A stretch of 64,000 bases of DNA, taken from CAZMOK01 sp964567785 (GTDB lineage Bacteria; Bacteroidota; Bacteroidia; Bacteroidales; JAGOPY01). The notes beneath the pieces were generated by a model. That model had not been told where the DNA came from. It saw only the letters and a list, made by a program, of their open reading frames with translations, and made no database searches. Shown here piece by piece: positions 8,879 to 17,142 of the stretch. The stretch is from positions 30,070 through 94,069 of the forward strand of contig CAZMOK010000002.1 of the NCBI GenBank assembly GCA_964567785.1. The letters run 5' to 3'. Each line of letters begins with the position of its first letter. Within the stretch, counting starts at the first letter, position 1. A program made the translations under genes and the position numbers.

Positions 8879-10011
8879 TTCTCAGGTTTTACAATAAGGG
8901 TACTAAAATATAGCAAGGGATTTATAAAAGTCATAAACAGGTCGAGAACCGGCGAAACGATAGATAAATCGGTTTCATCAAGCTCTATCGCAGCTTTCCT
9001 GAATACCATCAGCAGGGAGGCCAGGTAAAGAAGGAGCCCTGCCAGAATGATCAGTAAATTATAGTTCATTATAATAAGAACAACTGCGAAAGAATAAAAC
9101 AGCACTTTCGATAAGCCATACCACATAAGTGCCCTCCTGGATTTTTTGCTGTAGTGCCTTCCGGTTGTAAAGTGCCTTCGTTTTTGTGTAAACCAGTCGC
9201 TGAAACTCCTTTTTGCAGCAGAAATTGTGTGACTTGCCTTTGATATTTCTATCTGGGTGTTGGTTTTGGTAGCCACACTGTTCACAAACAAGTCATCATC
9301 GCCAGAATGTACTGTATAGTGGGAACTGAATCCTTTCTGCCCGAAGAAAAGGCTTTTCCGGTACGACAGGTTGCGGCCCACTCCCATGTAGGCTTTTCCT
9401 GCAAGTGCCAGGGACAGGTACTGGATGGCAACATGGAAAGCATCAAAACGTATGAACCTGTTCAAAAAACCGGGTCGTTTTTCATAGGCACCGTAACCAA
9501 GCACAATGTCCTTGCCTTCCATGAAACCCGATTGCATCCTGCGCACCCACTGGTTGCTGGCAGGGGTGCAGTCGGCATCGGTGAGCAGGACAATATCATA
9601 GGAGGCCGATTTGATACCAAGGGATAGTGGGAATTTCTTTCCTTTGAAAAAATTAAGGTTTTGCTTAAGGTCAAACACCTTGAGGTTACCATACCTTTTC
9701 TTGTAGTCCTTGAGCAGTTCTTCTGTGTTATCGTCAGAGGAATCATTCACCACTATCAGTTCGAATTCAGGGTAGTCCTGGTCGAGCCAGTGCGGCAGGT
9801 TGGTGCGCAGGTTTTCGTACTCATTCCGCGCACATACCACTATGGATACAGGTTGTTGGCTACTGCTCTTTTCACCGGGTTTATAGAAAGATAACCTGCT
9901 GAAATAGAACCAAACATAAAACATCTGAATAAAAAACCCAAGCGCGAAGAGTAGCAGGAGGACCATTGGGAAGACCTCCGAGAACTCCGGGTGTAGGGGA
10001 TATTCAAGCAT
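8869..10011 (-). CDS. Membrane-bound family 2 glycosyltransferase
   Basis: A GT-A fold glycosyltransferase of about 380 residues. An N-terminal membrane helix (VFPMVLLLLFALGFFIQMFYVWFYF) precedes the catalytic domain: VSIVVCARNEYENL, VVNDSSDDNT, the metal-binding TDADC and the HSGDDDLFVN and QKRRHFTTGRH segments. Two or three further helices lie at the C-terminus, an architecture of processive or lipid-linked transferases. The frame is open to 10119, but the ATG at 10011 (MLEYPLHPEF) is preferred because the longer form would run over the divergent tgt gene. It overlaps the sigma factor gene by 10 bp. The sugar and acceptor cannot be told from sequence. Confidence 0.85.
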   Translation of the reverse strand: MLEYPLHPEFSEVFPMVLLLLFALGFFIQMFYVWFYFSRLSFYKPGEKSSSQQPVSIVVCARNEYENLRTNLPHWLDQDYPEFELIVVNDSSDDNTEELLKDYKKRYGNLKVFDLKQNLNFFKGKKFPLSLGIKSASYDIVLLTDADCTPASNQWVRRMQSGFMEGKDIVLGYGAYEKRPGFLNRFIRFDAFHVAIQYLSLALAGKAYMGVGRNLSYRKSLFFGQKGFSSHYTVHSGDDDLFVNSVATKTNTQIEISKASHTISAAKRSFSDWFTQKRRHFTTGRHYSKKSRRALMWYGLSKVLFYSFAVVLIIMNYNLLIILAGLLLYLASLLMVFRKAAIELDETDLSIVSPVLDLFMTFINPLLYFSTLIVKPEKWK

Positions 10012-10021
10012 AGTGGTTATA

Positions 10022-10029
10022 CAAAAATA
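10022..10029 (-). promoter_or_regulatory. Candidate -7 element for the glycosyltransferase-sigma operon
   Basis: TATTTTTG on the minus strand, 10 bp upstream of the ATG at 10011, so the leader would be only a few nucleotides. It abuts the -33 element of the divergent tgt promoter, so polymerase bound to one may exclude the other. No -33 match was found for this direction. Confidence 0.4.
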
Positions 10030-10059
10030 TTGATTCAAAACCCAGAAGGCATATCTTTG
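10030..10059 (+). promoter_or_regulatory. tgt promoter (TTG-N19-TATCTTTG)
   Basis: TTG at 10030-10032, a 19-bp spacer and a full TAnnTTTG match at 10052-10059 together form one of the two best Bacteroidota promoters in the window. The start site would be near 10065, about 12 nt upstream of the tgt ATG at 10077. Confidence 0.7.
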
Positions 10060-10076
10060 AAAAATATTTATTAACA

Positions 10077-11207
10077 ATGGATTTTTCAATAACTCATACA
10101 GATGAAACCTGCGCTGCACGGGCAGGAGAGCTGATCACAGGTCATGGAAAAGTGAAAACACCGGTTTTTATGCCCGTCGGCACCGCCGGGGCCGTAAAAG
10201 CTGTTCATATCAGGGATGTACGTGACGATTCCCGTGCCAGTATCATCCTGGGCAATACATATCACTTATACCTCAGGCCGGGGATTGAGATCATCAGGAA
10301 AGCCGGCGGCCTTCATCGTTTCAACGGATGGGACAGGCCCATTCTGACCGATAGCGGCGGCTACCAGGTTTACTCTCTGGCAGGAACAAGAAAATTAACA
10401 AAAGAGGGTGTTGTTTTCCAGTCACACATAGATGGGTCAAGGCACTCCTTCACACCGGAGAACGTAACAGATATACAAAGAGAAATAGGTGCGGACATAA
10501 TAATGGCTTTCGATGAATGCACGCCTTACCCCTGTGAATATGATTACGCCCTGAGATCGATGGAGCTCACTCACACATGGCTCGACAGGTGCATTGATCG
10601 CTTCAAAAATACTTACCCTTCTTACAGCCATAGCCAGGCACTTTTCCCAATTGTGCAGGGAAGCATATACCGGGACCTCCGTGTCCGCTCTGCGGAAACT
10701 GTTGCATCAAAAGAAGCCGAAGGCAATGCCATAGGCGGGTTATCAGTTGGCGAGCCGCACGAGATCATGTATGAGATGACCGAAGCGGTTTGTGGAATTC
10801 TGCCAAAAGATAAGCCACGTTACCTCATGGGGGTGGGAACCCCGGTCAACCTCATCGAATCAATAGCTCTTGGGGTTGATATGTTCGACTGTGTAATGCC
10901 CACCCGGAACGGAAGGAACGGGATGTTGTTCACTTCGGAAGGGATTATGAACATGAAAAACGAAAAATGGAAAACCGACCATTCACCCATTGATCCGAAC
11001 GGACTTTCTTTCGTTGACAGTGCATATTCACGTGCCTACCTGAGGCACTTATTCACAGCCAACGAGATCCTTGGCCCCATGATTGCAAGCCTGCATAACC
11101 TCCGGTTCTATACATGGCTGATGGAAACAGCCCGTCAGAAGATAGCTGAAGGGGAATTCGGGTTATGGAAAGACCAGATGGTAAAAAAACTTTCACAGCG
11201 GATCTGA
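10077..11207 (+). CDS. tgt: tRNA-guanine transglycosylase (queuine/preQ1 insertion), zinc cysteines missing
   Basis: Tgt exchanges G34 for a queuine precursor in tRNAs with GUN anticodons. The 376-residue sequence keeps the catalytic regions: LTDSGGYQVYSL, FDECTPY, GGLSVGEPHE, and VDMFDCVMPTRNGRNG with the nucleophilic aspartate. However, the zinc site of the family (CxCxxC, then His) is altered: in PIDPNGLSFVDSAYSRAYL the three cysteine positions read G, S and D, while the histidine of SLHNL remains. From memory other Bacteroidota enzymes look the same, so the protein is probably active with a zinc-free fold. It is not in a queuosine operon here. Confidence 0.93.
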   Translation: MDFSITHTDETCAARAGELITGHGKVKTPVFMPVGTAGAVKAVHIRDVRDDSRASIILGNTYHLYLRPGIEIIRKAGGLHRFNGWDRPILTDSGGYQVYSLAGTRKLTKEGVVFQSHIDGSRHSFTPENVTDIQREIGADIIMAFDECTPYPCEYDYALRSMELTHTWLDRCIDRFKNTYPSYSHSQALFPIVQGSIYRDLRVRSAETVASKEAEGNAIGGLSVGEPHEIMYEMTEAVCGILPKDKPRYLMGVGTPVNLIESIALGVDMFDCVMPTRNGRNGMLFTSEGIMNMKNEKWKTDHSPIDPNGLSFVDSAYSRAYLRHLFTANEILGPMIASLHNLRFYTWLMETARQKIAEGEFGLWKDQMVKKLSQRI

Positions 11208-11267
11208 TTACATTCAATAACTTGATAACATTCGGGAATGGATTTAAACCCGGACTTCCATACAGTC

Positions 11268-11275
11268 TATATTTG
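11268..11275 (+). promoter_or_regulatory. Candidate -7 element directly before the LpxH-like gene
   Basis: TATATTTG matches TAnnTTTG and ends only 6 bp before the ATG at 11282. If used, transcription would start at or next to the start codon, giving a leaderless mRNA. No -33 TTTG was found. Confidence 0.4.
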
Positions 11276-11281
11276 TGCTGA

Positions 11282-12022
11282 ATGCACTATAAGTCCATCG
11301 TAATTTCAGATGTCCATTTGGGGACTAAAGATTCAAAAACAAAGGAGCTCGCACAATTCCTGAAGAACAATTCATGCGACAGGCTTATCATAAACGGTGA
11401 TTTCATTGATGCCTGGCATCTGATGAGGAAGGGGAAATGGGGCAAAAAAGACACCCGGGTAATCAGGAGGATACTCAAAATGACCGAAGAGTACAAAACC
11501 GAAGTTTTTTACATCAGGGGCAACCATGATGATTTCCTCGACCGGCTCATACCTGTTAACTTCGGTAACATAAAGATCATAAATGATATGACGATCACGA
11601 GCGGGGGTAAAAAGTTTTTCATAACTCACGGCGATATCTTTGACATCATTTCATACCGTTTCAAATGGATTGCGAACATCGGCGATATCGGCTACAAATT
11701 CCTTTTGTGGATGAACAGGAGGCATAACAAGATCCGCCGGTTGAAAGGCTTACCCTACCATTCACTTTCGCAAAAGATCAAACACAGGGTTAAAATGGCA
11801 GTCAACTTCATAGCCGATTTTGAAACGACAATGGTTGATTTTGCCCGTGCCCACAACTATGACGGGATCATCTGTGGTCACATCCATCAACCTGCACTAA
11901 AAGAAATAGAGAACATAACTTATATGAATTCAGGTGATTGGGTGGAAACTATGTCAGCGCTCGTGGAAAAAGAACCCGGTGAATGGAAAATAGTCTTTTA
12001 TGAAACCATTCTTGAAAAGTAA
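11282..12022 (+). CDS. LpxH-like UDP-2,3-diacylglucosamine diphosphatase family metallophosphoesterase
   Basis: A 246-residue calcineurin-type phosphoesterase. The metal-binding motifs are in order: SDVHLG (residues 9-14), NGDFID, RGNHDD, THGD and CGHIHQ. The spacing and the STRONG similarity of the motif context place it in the COG2908/LpxH-like group, which removes UMP from UDP-2,3-diacylglucosamine in lipid A synthesis. The neighbouring LptF/G permease gene, 77 bp downstream, supports an envelope role. Some members of this group have other phosphoester substrates, so the precise substrate is inferred. Confidence 0.8.
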   Translation: MHYKSIVISDVHLGTKDSKTKELAQFLKNNSCDRLIINGDFIDAWHLMRKGKWGKKDTRVIRRILKMTEEYKTEVFYIRGNHDDFLDRLIPVNFGNIKIINDMTITSGGKKFFITHGDIFDIISYRFKWIANIGDIGYKFLLWMNRRHNKIRRLKGLPYHSLSQKIKHRVKMAVNFIADFETTMVDFARAHNYDGIICGHIHQPALKEIENITYMNSGDWVETMSALVEKEPGEWKIVFYETILEK

Positions 12023-12066
12023 CTTTTGAACTTAAAGAAAACTTAGCCAACCTACAAGTTTATTGA

Positions 12067-12074
12067 TAATTTTG
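12067..12074 (+). promoter_or_regulatory. Candidate -7 element for the LptF/LptG-like gene
   Basis: TAATTTTG, a full TAnnTTTG match, lies 25 bp upstream of the ATG at 12100. A -33 element at proper spacing is not apparent. Confidence 0.4.
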
Positions 12075-12099
12075 CTCTTCGACAGGCGTTTATCCCCTG

Positions 12100-13176
12100 A
12101 TGAAGAAGATCGACATCTATATTATCAAGAAATTCCTGGGAACTTTCTTCTTTGCCATTTCCCTGCTCATTATTATTGTCATCATATTCGATATATCTGA
12201 GAACATAGATGAATTCATAGAAAAAGGGGCACCGGTCAAGGGTGTTATATTCGATTACTACCTTAATTTCATACCCTATTTTGTCAACCTTTTCAGTTAT
12301 CTCTTCACTTTCATATCGGTGATCTATTTTACCTCTAAGATGGCAGGGAACACCGAAATAGTTGCCATACTGAGCAGCGGTATCAGTTACCGGAGGATGC
12401 TAAGGCCCTACTTCTTTTCAGCCATAATCCTGGCGCTGATGTCGTTCTACCTGGCGAACTTCCTGATCCCGCGCACCAACCAGCACAGGAGGGTTTTCAA
12501 GAACAGGTATATTGAAGACCTTAACAAGGAGAAAGACCGTAACCTTCACCTCCAGATAAGCCCGGGCACTTATGTTTATGTTGAATACTTTCACCTTAAC
12601 AGCCTTACCGGTTATAAATTTTCAATGGAGCAGTTTGAAGACGAAAAGCTGAAATACAAAATGATAGCCGACAGGATAGAATGGGATACCCTTACAGACA
12701 AGTGGGTCATCAAGAATTATTACGTGAGGTATATTGATGGGAAGGAGGAAAGGATGGAAAGCGGACTGGTGAAAGACACGGTGTTGAAACTCAAGCCATC
12801 CGATCTGTACTTCCAGAAGGAACGGTTTGAGGAGATGAACCTGATGGAGTTGAATGCATACATCGAGAAAGAAAAGATGAAAGGCTCGGAGGAGGTCATT
12901 TTCTATGAGGTGGAAAAACATACCCGTTTTGCGTCCCCGTTTGCCACACTTGTTCTTACCCTGATAGGCGTATCTCTGTCATCCCGGAAGATCAGGGGCG
13001 GTATCGGGATGCACCTGGGCCTGGGGATACTGATCACTTTTGCATTCATCTTGTTTATGAGGATATCAACAGTATTTGCCACTTACGGCAGCCTGCCCCC
13101 TGCATTTGCAGCCTGGATACCTAACATCATTTTCGGGATCCTCGGAATCTTTTTGCTTAGATCGGCACCTAAATGA
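12100..13176 (+). CDS. LptF/LptG family lipopolysaccharide export permease
   Basis: A 358-residue inner-membrane protein with the family layout: one helix at about residues 12-30, two or three helices to residue 130, a periplasmic domain of about 150 residues, then three helices at the C-terminus (FATLVLTLIGVSL onward). The N-terminal MKKIDIYIIKKFLGTFFF and the stretch AILSSGISYRRMLRPY are typical of LptF/LptG, which with the LptB ATPase extract lipopolysaccharide from the inner membrane. Its TGA is part of a TGATCA palindrome that also holds the stop of ispE on the other strand. Confidence 0.88.
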   Translation: MKKIDIYIIKKFLGTFFFAISLLIIIVIIFDISENIDEFIEKGAPVKGVIFDYYLNFIPYFVNLFSYLFTFISVIYFTSKMAGNTEIVAILSSGISYRRMLRPYFFSAIILALMSFYLANFLIPRTNQHRRVFKNRYIEDLNKEKDRNLHLQISPGTYVYVEYFHLNSLTGYKFSMEQFEDEKLKYKMIADRIEWDTLTDKWVIKNYYVRYIDGKEERMESGLVKDTVLKLKPSDLYFQKERFEEMNLMELNAYIEKEKMKGSEEVIFYEVEKHTRFASPFATLVLTLIGVSLSSRKIRGGIGMHLGLGILITFAFILFMRISTVFATYGSLPPAFAAWIPNIIFGILGIFLLRSAPK

Positions 13177-13992
13177 TCACAGCCGGCCCATCCATCTGAA
13201 ATAATTTTCAAACCCGATATTTTCTTCGGGGACTTCTTTGCTGAAAATACCGCACACTGCCGATCCGCTCCCTGTGACAAAAGCATACAGGGCACCCTTA
13301 TCATATAGGCTGCTTTTGATATTTCCCAGTTCGGGATAATGTTTTTCCAGGGCCGGCTCAAAATCATTGATCAGCTTTCCTTTCCAGTTTTCTATGCTTT
13401 CATTTAAAACAATACTCCCGGGATAGGCTGTTGAGCGACTGGCAGCGGTCACACTGTAAGCCCAGGAGGTATTTATATCGAACGGGGGTTTGATAACAAC
13501 GAGGAAGAAACCGGAAAGGTCAACACCGGCGGGGCTGAGCAGCTCTCCCCTGCCCTTTGCCAGTGAAGGCATGCCTTTAATAAAAAAGGGACAATCGCTG
13601 CCAACGCCACCGGCAACGACCAGGAGGTCGCCATCACTGACCCCCGGCGCAAAGATTTCCCTGCATACCTTCAGGGCCGAGGCGGCATCTGAGGAACCTC
13701 CTCCCAGTCCGGCTCCCGCCGGGATCATTTTATGAAGATGAATACGAAGGGGAGGAATGTCAGTGTCTTTCCTTAATACATGAACAGCCTTCATCACCAG
13801 GTTATCTTCAGGTTTGCAACCCACAGGTATCCCTGAAAAAGAGATCTCATCTTTTTTATGCCCCTTAATAATTTCAAGCATATCACATATAGGAACAGGG
13901 AATAATACTGTTTCAATATCGTGGTAACCGTCGTCCCTTTTTCCTATTATTTTGAGGCCAAGGTTGATTTTGGAACAGGGAAAAACAATCAT
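13177..13992 (-). CDS. ispE: 4-diphosphocytidyl-2-C-methyl-D-erythritol kinase
   Basis: IspE phosphorylates CDP-methylerythritol in the MEP route to isoprenoids. The 271-residue GHMP kinase has the N-terminal substrate motif (SKINLGLKIIGKRDDGYHDI), the glycine-rich ATP loop PAGAGLGGGSSDAASAL at about residues 91-107, and the C-terminal TGSGSAVCGIF. It is convergent with the LptF/G gene with zero intergenic bases and divergent from the GH3 gene. A -7 element ends 4 bp before its ATG, so its mRNA may be leaderless. Confidence 0.95.
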   Translation of the reverse strand: MIVFPCSKINLGLKIIGKRDDGYHDIETVLFPVPICDMLEIIKGHKKDEISFSGIPVGCKPEDNLVMKAVHVLRKDTDIPPLRIHLHKMIPAGAGLGGGSSDAASALKVCREIFAPGVSDGDLLVVAGGVGSDCPFFIKGMPSLAKGRGELLSPAGVDLSGFFLVVIKPPFDINTSWAYSVTAASRSTAYPGSIVLNESIENWKGKLINDFEPALEKHYPELGNIKSSLYDKGALYAFVTGSGSAVCGIFSKEVPEENIGFENYFRWMGRL

Positions 13993-13996
13993 GGAT

Positions 13997-14004
13997 CAAA
14001 AATA
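13997..14004 (-). promoter_or_regulatory. Candidate -7 element directly before ispE
   Basis: On the minus strand TATTTTTG, a full match, 4 bp from the ispE ATG at 13992. This spacing would put the start site at the start codon. No -33 match is evident. Confidence 0.4.
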
Positions 14005-14034
14005 AAGAATATCCTGCCGTAACGGCTAAAATTG

Positions 14035-14042
14035 TAATTTTG
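14035..14042 (+). promoter_or_regulatory. Candidate -7 element for the GH3-family gene
   Basis: TAATTTTG, a full TAnnTTTG match, 27 bp before the ATG at 14070. It supports the ATG over the TTG at 14040, which overlaps the element. Confidence 0.45.
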
Positions 14043-14069
14043 GGGTCTGTTCCGGGAAACAAATCAACA

Positions 14070-15593
14070 ATGGCAATAATCAATTCCGTACTGTCGTGGC
14101 TGATAAAAAAGCGTATGCACCAGATCGAGCTTTTTATAAAATATCCGCATGAAGTCCAGTCGGAGTGGTTCAAAAGGCTTATAAGTGCAGCGAAGGAAAC
14201 AGAGTGGGGCAAAAAGTATGATTATTCAAGCATAGATTCGGTGGAAACTTTTAAAGAGAGGGTGCCGATCAACACTTACGAGAACCTGAAGCCATATATC
14301 GACAAGCTGCGGAACGGGATGCAAAATATTTTATGGCCCACCGAAATAAAATGGTTTGCGAAATCTTCGGGGACAACCACAGAAAAAAGCAAGTTCATAC
14401 CTGTAAGCCAGGAAGCACTGGAAGAATCCCATTTTAAGGCCGGCAAGGATATGCTTTCCCTGTATTTCAATAATTTCCCCGATCCCGGGATCTTCGACGG
14501 GCGTGGCCTCGGTATCGGCGGCAGCCATAAAATTACCGAGTACAGCAATACTTCCTATTACGATGGAGACCTTTCGGCTATCCTCATACACAACCTCCCG
14601 ATTTGGGCCGAATTCATCAGGGTGCCAAAAAGGAGCACAGCACTGATGGATAAGTGGGAAGACAAGATCGACAGGATGGCCGAAGAAACCATTCCCCATA
14701 ATGTTACCAACCTGTCGGGTGTACCATCCTGGACGCTTCTGCTGCTTAAAAGAATAATAGAGAAGACAGGGAAGAACAATATACTTGAAGTCTGGCCAAA
14801 CCTCGAGGTCTATTTTCACGGCGGGGTCAATTTCGCACCTTACAGGGAGCAATTTGCAAGTCTTATACCGGATAACGAGATGCAATATATGGAAACCTAC
14901 AATGCATCGGAGGGCTTTTTCGGACTACAGGACCAGTCAGGTTCTGAAGAACTGCTCCTGATGCTTGATTACGGCATCTACTATGAATTCCTGCCGATTG
15001 ACAGGCTAGATGACGAACACCCCCGGACTCTATCGCTCAGTGAAGTATCAAAGGATGAAAACTATGCCCTGATCATATCGACCAACGGTGGTTTATGGCG
15101 TTACCTTATTGGAGATACCGTAAAGTTCACTTCACTGGATCCTTTCCGCATAAAGATCACCGGCCGGACACGTAACTTCATCAATGCATTCGGTGAAGAG
15201 CTGATCATAGAGAATGCCGAGAATGCACTGGACATAGCCTGCAGCAAAAGCAAGGCGGTTGTGAATGAATTTACTGCGGCACCGGTTTATTTCAAAGATA
15301 ATGAGGAGGCGGCCCATGAATGGCTTATAGAGTTTGAGAAAGAGCCGGAGAATATTGAATATTTCACCGAAGTACTCGATAATGCCCTTAAATCGCTCAA
15401 TTCTGATTACGAGGCCAAGAGGTACCATGACCTGCTGCTAAAAGCGCCCCAGATACGAAAGGTCCCTTCAGGCACGTTCTACAAATGGCTTAAAAGCAAA
15501 GGTAAGCTGGGTGGCCAGCATAAAGTGCCGCGCCTGTCGAATAACAGGAAATACATTGAAGAGATTAACCATTTGTTAAAGAAAAACGGATAA
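14070..15593 (+). CDS. GH3 auxin-responsive promoter family protein (acyl-adenylate/amido synthetase type)
   Basis: About 507 residues related to plant GH3 enzymes, members of the ANL adenylating superfamily that join amino acids to acyl acids such as indole-acetate or jasmonate. The ATP-binding segment SSGTTTEKSKFIP lies near residue 92, YNASEGFFG near 280, and GLWRYLIGDTVKFT near 340. The C-terminal 170 residues form the mobile lid domain. In bacteria the substrate is unknown, and I do not infer auxin chemistry. The next gene starts 7 bp downstream, so the two are very likely an operon. Confidence 0.85.
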   Translation: MAIINSVLSWLIKKRMHQIELFIKYPHEVQSEWFKRLISAAKETEWGKKYDYSSIDSVETFKERVPINTYENLKPYIDKLRNGMQNILWPTEIKWFAKSSGTTTEKSKFIPVSQEALEESHFKAGKDMLSLYFNNFPDPGIFDGRGLGIGGSHKITEYSNTSYYDGDLSAILIHNLPIWAEFIRVPKRSTALMDKWEDKIDRMAEETIPHNVTNLSGVPSWTLLLLKRIIEKTGKNNILEVWPNLEVYFHGGVNFAPYREQFASLIPDNEMQYMETYNASEGFFGLQDQSGSEELLLMLDYGIYYEFLPIDRLDDEHPRTLSLSEVSKDENYALIISTNGGLWRYLIGDTVKFTSLDPFRIKITGRTRNFINAFGEELIIENAENALDIACSKSKAVVNEFTAAPVYFKDNEEAAHEWLIEFEKEPENIEYFTEVLDNALKSLNSDYEAKRYHDLLLKAPQIRKVPSGTFYKWLKSKGKLGGQHKVPRLSNNRKYIEEINHLLKKNG

Positions 15594-15600
15594 ATATCGA

Positions 15601-16434
15601 ATGACCCTGAAATTGAAAATTATTCTGTCGGTTCCGGTCATTATCCTGCTGATATCAGCTTTATTTCTGGCAGCTTTTGGCGCCGGAGACTTCAAAAAAT
15701 CGGGCCAGGTAAATGTTGACGGGACAATGCTGGCCTGCGACCCTCTGGGCAATGTCTATGTGACGGATGAATATGAGCTCAAAAAGCTCGATCCACAAGG
15801 AAAGGAATTGTTTACCTACAGCAATTTCATAGCAGGCAATGTTACTTATGTGGACCCTTCAGACCCATTCAAGGTCCTTGTCTATTTCAAGGAATTCGGC
15901 CAGGTAGATGTGCTTGACAATACCCTTTCACCAACCACCGATCCACTGCTCCTGCAGGCCTATGGTTATGAACTGGCCACACTGGTCTGCAGGTCATACA
16001 ATAACGGAATATGGATCTATGATCCCCTGAACTTTGAGCTCCTGCGCTTCAATCAATCGATGAAGGTCTCTGACAGGACAGGCAATATAAACCAGTTGAC
16101 AGGCCTGGAGTTAAACCCTAACTACCTTCTTGAAAGCGACAACAACCTTTACCTGAGCGACCCCTCTGCCGGATTGCTGGTTTTCGACAGATACGGGACG
16201 TATTACAAAACTTACCCGTTCAAGGACATAAAGTCATTCCAGGTCCAGAACGAAAAGATCATATATTTCACCGGGGAAAAATTGGTGATCCATGATACGA
16301 GGAAATTAGTATCTTCGGAGGTTAAAACCGGAATTTCCGGAGTAGTCGACGCGAAGGTGAGCCTGGATCTTGATCCTCAGCAAGTTTACCTACTTGACGG
16401 GAAAAAGCTCCACATCCTTCAGAAAAAGAACTAA
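15601..16434 (+). CDS. Membrane-anchored beta-propeller-like protein of unknown function
   Basis: A 277-residue protein with an N-terminal hydrophobic helix (IILSVPVIILLISALFLAAF) that is either an uncleaved anchor or a signal peptide. The rest is composed of repeated short strands of NHL/YVTN style (DPLGNVYVTDEYELKKLDPQGKE, SDNNLYLSDPSAGLLVFDRYG), suggesting a small propeller facing the periplasm. There are few cysteines and no catalytic motif. It follows the GH3 gene by 7 bp and precedes the nucleoside kinase by 20 bp, so it is part of a tight gene string. Function unknown. Confidence 0.7.
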   Translation: MTLKLKIILSVPVIILLISALFLAAFGAGDFKKSGQVNVDGTMLACDPLGNVYVTDEYELKKLDPQGKELFTYSNFIAGNVTYVDPSDPFKVLVYFKEFGQVDVLDNTLSPTTDPLLLQAYGYELATLVCRSYNNGIWIYDPLNFELLRFNQSMKVSDRTGNINQLTGLELNPNYLLESDNNLYLSDPSAGLLVFDRYGTYYKTYPFKDIKSFQVQNEKIIYFTGEKLVIHDTRKLVSSEVKTGISGVVDAKVSLDLDPQQVYLLDGKKLHILQKKN

Positions 16435-16454
16435 TATCAAGTAATAACCTAACT

Positions 16455-17072
16455 ATGCACATTGCGGTTGCCGGCAACATCGGATCAGGTAAAACGACAC
16501 TTACAGGACAATTAGCCAAACATTTTGGCTGGGAAGCACATTATGAGGATGTGGAATCAAATCCCTACCTTCACAGCTTTTATGAGGATATGCAAAGGTG
16601 GTCGTTCAACCTGCAGATCTACTTTCTTAACAGCCGTTTCAGGCAGATCGTCACAATCAGGAACAGTGGCAAGGATGTGATCCAGGATCGCACCATCTAT
16701 GAAGATGCCTACATTTTTGCTCCTAACCTGCACTCGATGAACCTGATGGAAACCCGCGACTACGAAAACTACAGTGCGCTTTTCGAGCTTATCAGCTCAT
16801 TTATAAAACCACCCGACCTGCTCATTTATCTCAGGTCCAGCATCCCGAATCTTGTCAAGCAAATACAAAAACGAGGGAGGGACTACGAAGAATCGATCCG
16901 CCTTGATTACCTGAAAAGCCTTAACGAAAGGTATGAGGCATGGATAACAAAATACAAACTTGGTAAGCTGCTGATCGTTGATGTTGATGAAATAAATTTT
17001 GCCGATAATCCCAAAGATCTCGGATGGATCATCGACAGGGTAAACGCAGAGGTCCACGGCCTTTTCGACTGA
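16455..17072 (+). CDS. Deoxynucleoside kinase
   Basis: A 205-residue kinase of the dNK/dCK/dGK family, which phosphorylates deoxynucleosides for salvage. The P-loop GNIGSGKTT occupies residues 7-15, followed by the family's EDVESNPYL, WSFNLQIYFLNSRF and the QDRTIYED motif (ERS/DRS-like) near 78. The lid arginines are in KRGRDYEESI. Substrate preference among dA, dG and dC cannot be decided by eye. A GC-rich palindrome straddles the stop codon but has no U-tract. Confidence 0.9.
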   Translation: MHIAVAGNIGSGKTTLTGQLAKHFGWEAHYEDVESNPYLHSFYEDMQRWSFNLQIYFLNSRFRQIVTIRNSGKDVIQDRTIYEDAYIFAPNLHSMNLMETRDYENYSALFELISSFIKPPDLLIYLRSSIPNLVKQIQKRGRDYEESIRLDYLKSLNERYEAWITKYKLGKLLIVDVDEINFADNPKDLGWIIDRVNAEVHGLFD

Positions 17073-17142
17073 CAGGAGCTCCGTCAGCAGCTTTCATGCA
17101 ACAATCTGCCTGTCATAATCTATAAATCAGAAAAACAATGCA

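Noticed and set aside
10012..10119. Upstream start of the glycosyltransferase at 10119
   Set aside because: It would overlap the divergent tgt start and both promoters; the ATG at 10011 gives a proper N-terminal membrane helix.
17069..17087. Palindrome CTGACaGGAGCTCCGTCAG at the nucleoside kinase stop as a terminator
   Set aside because: There is no T-run and essentially no loop; it may be chance or a weak structure, so no terminator is claimed.
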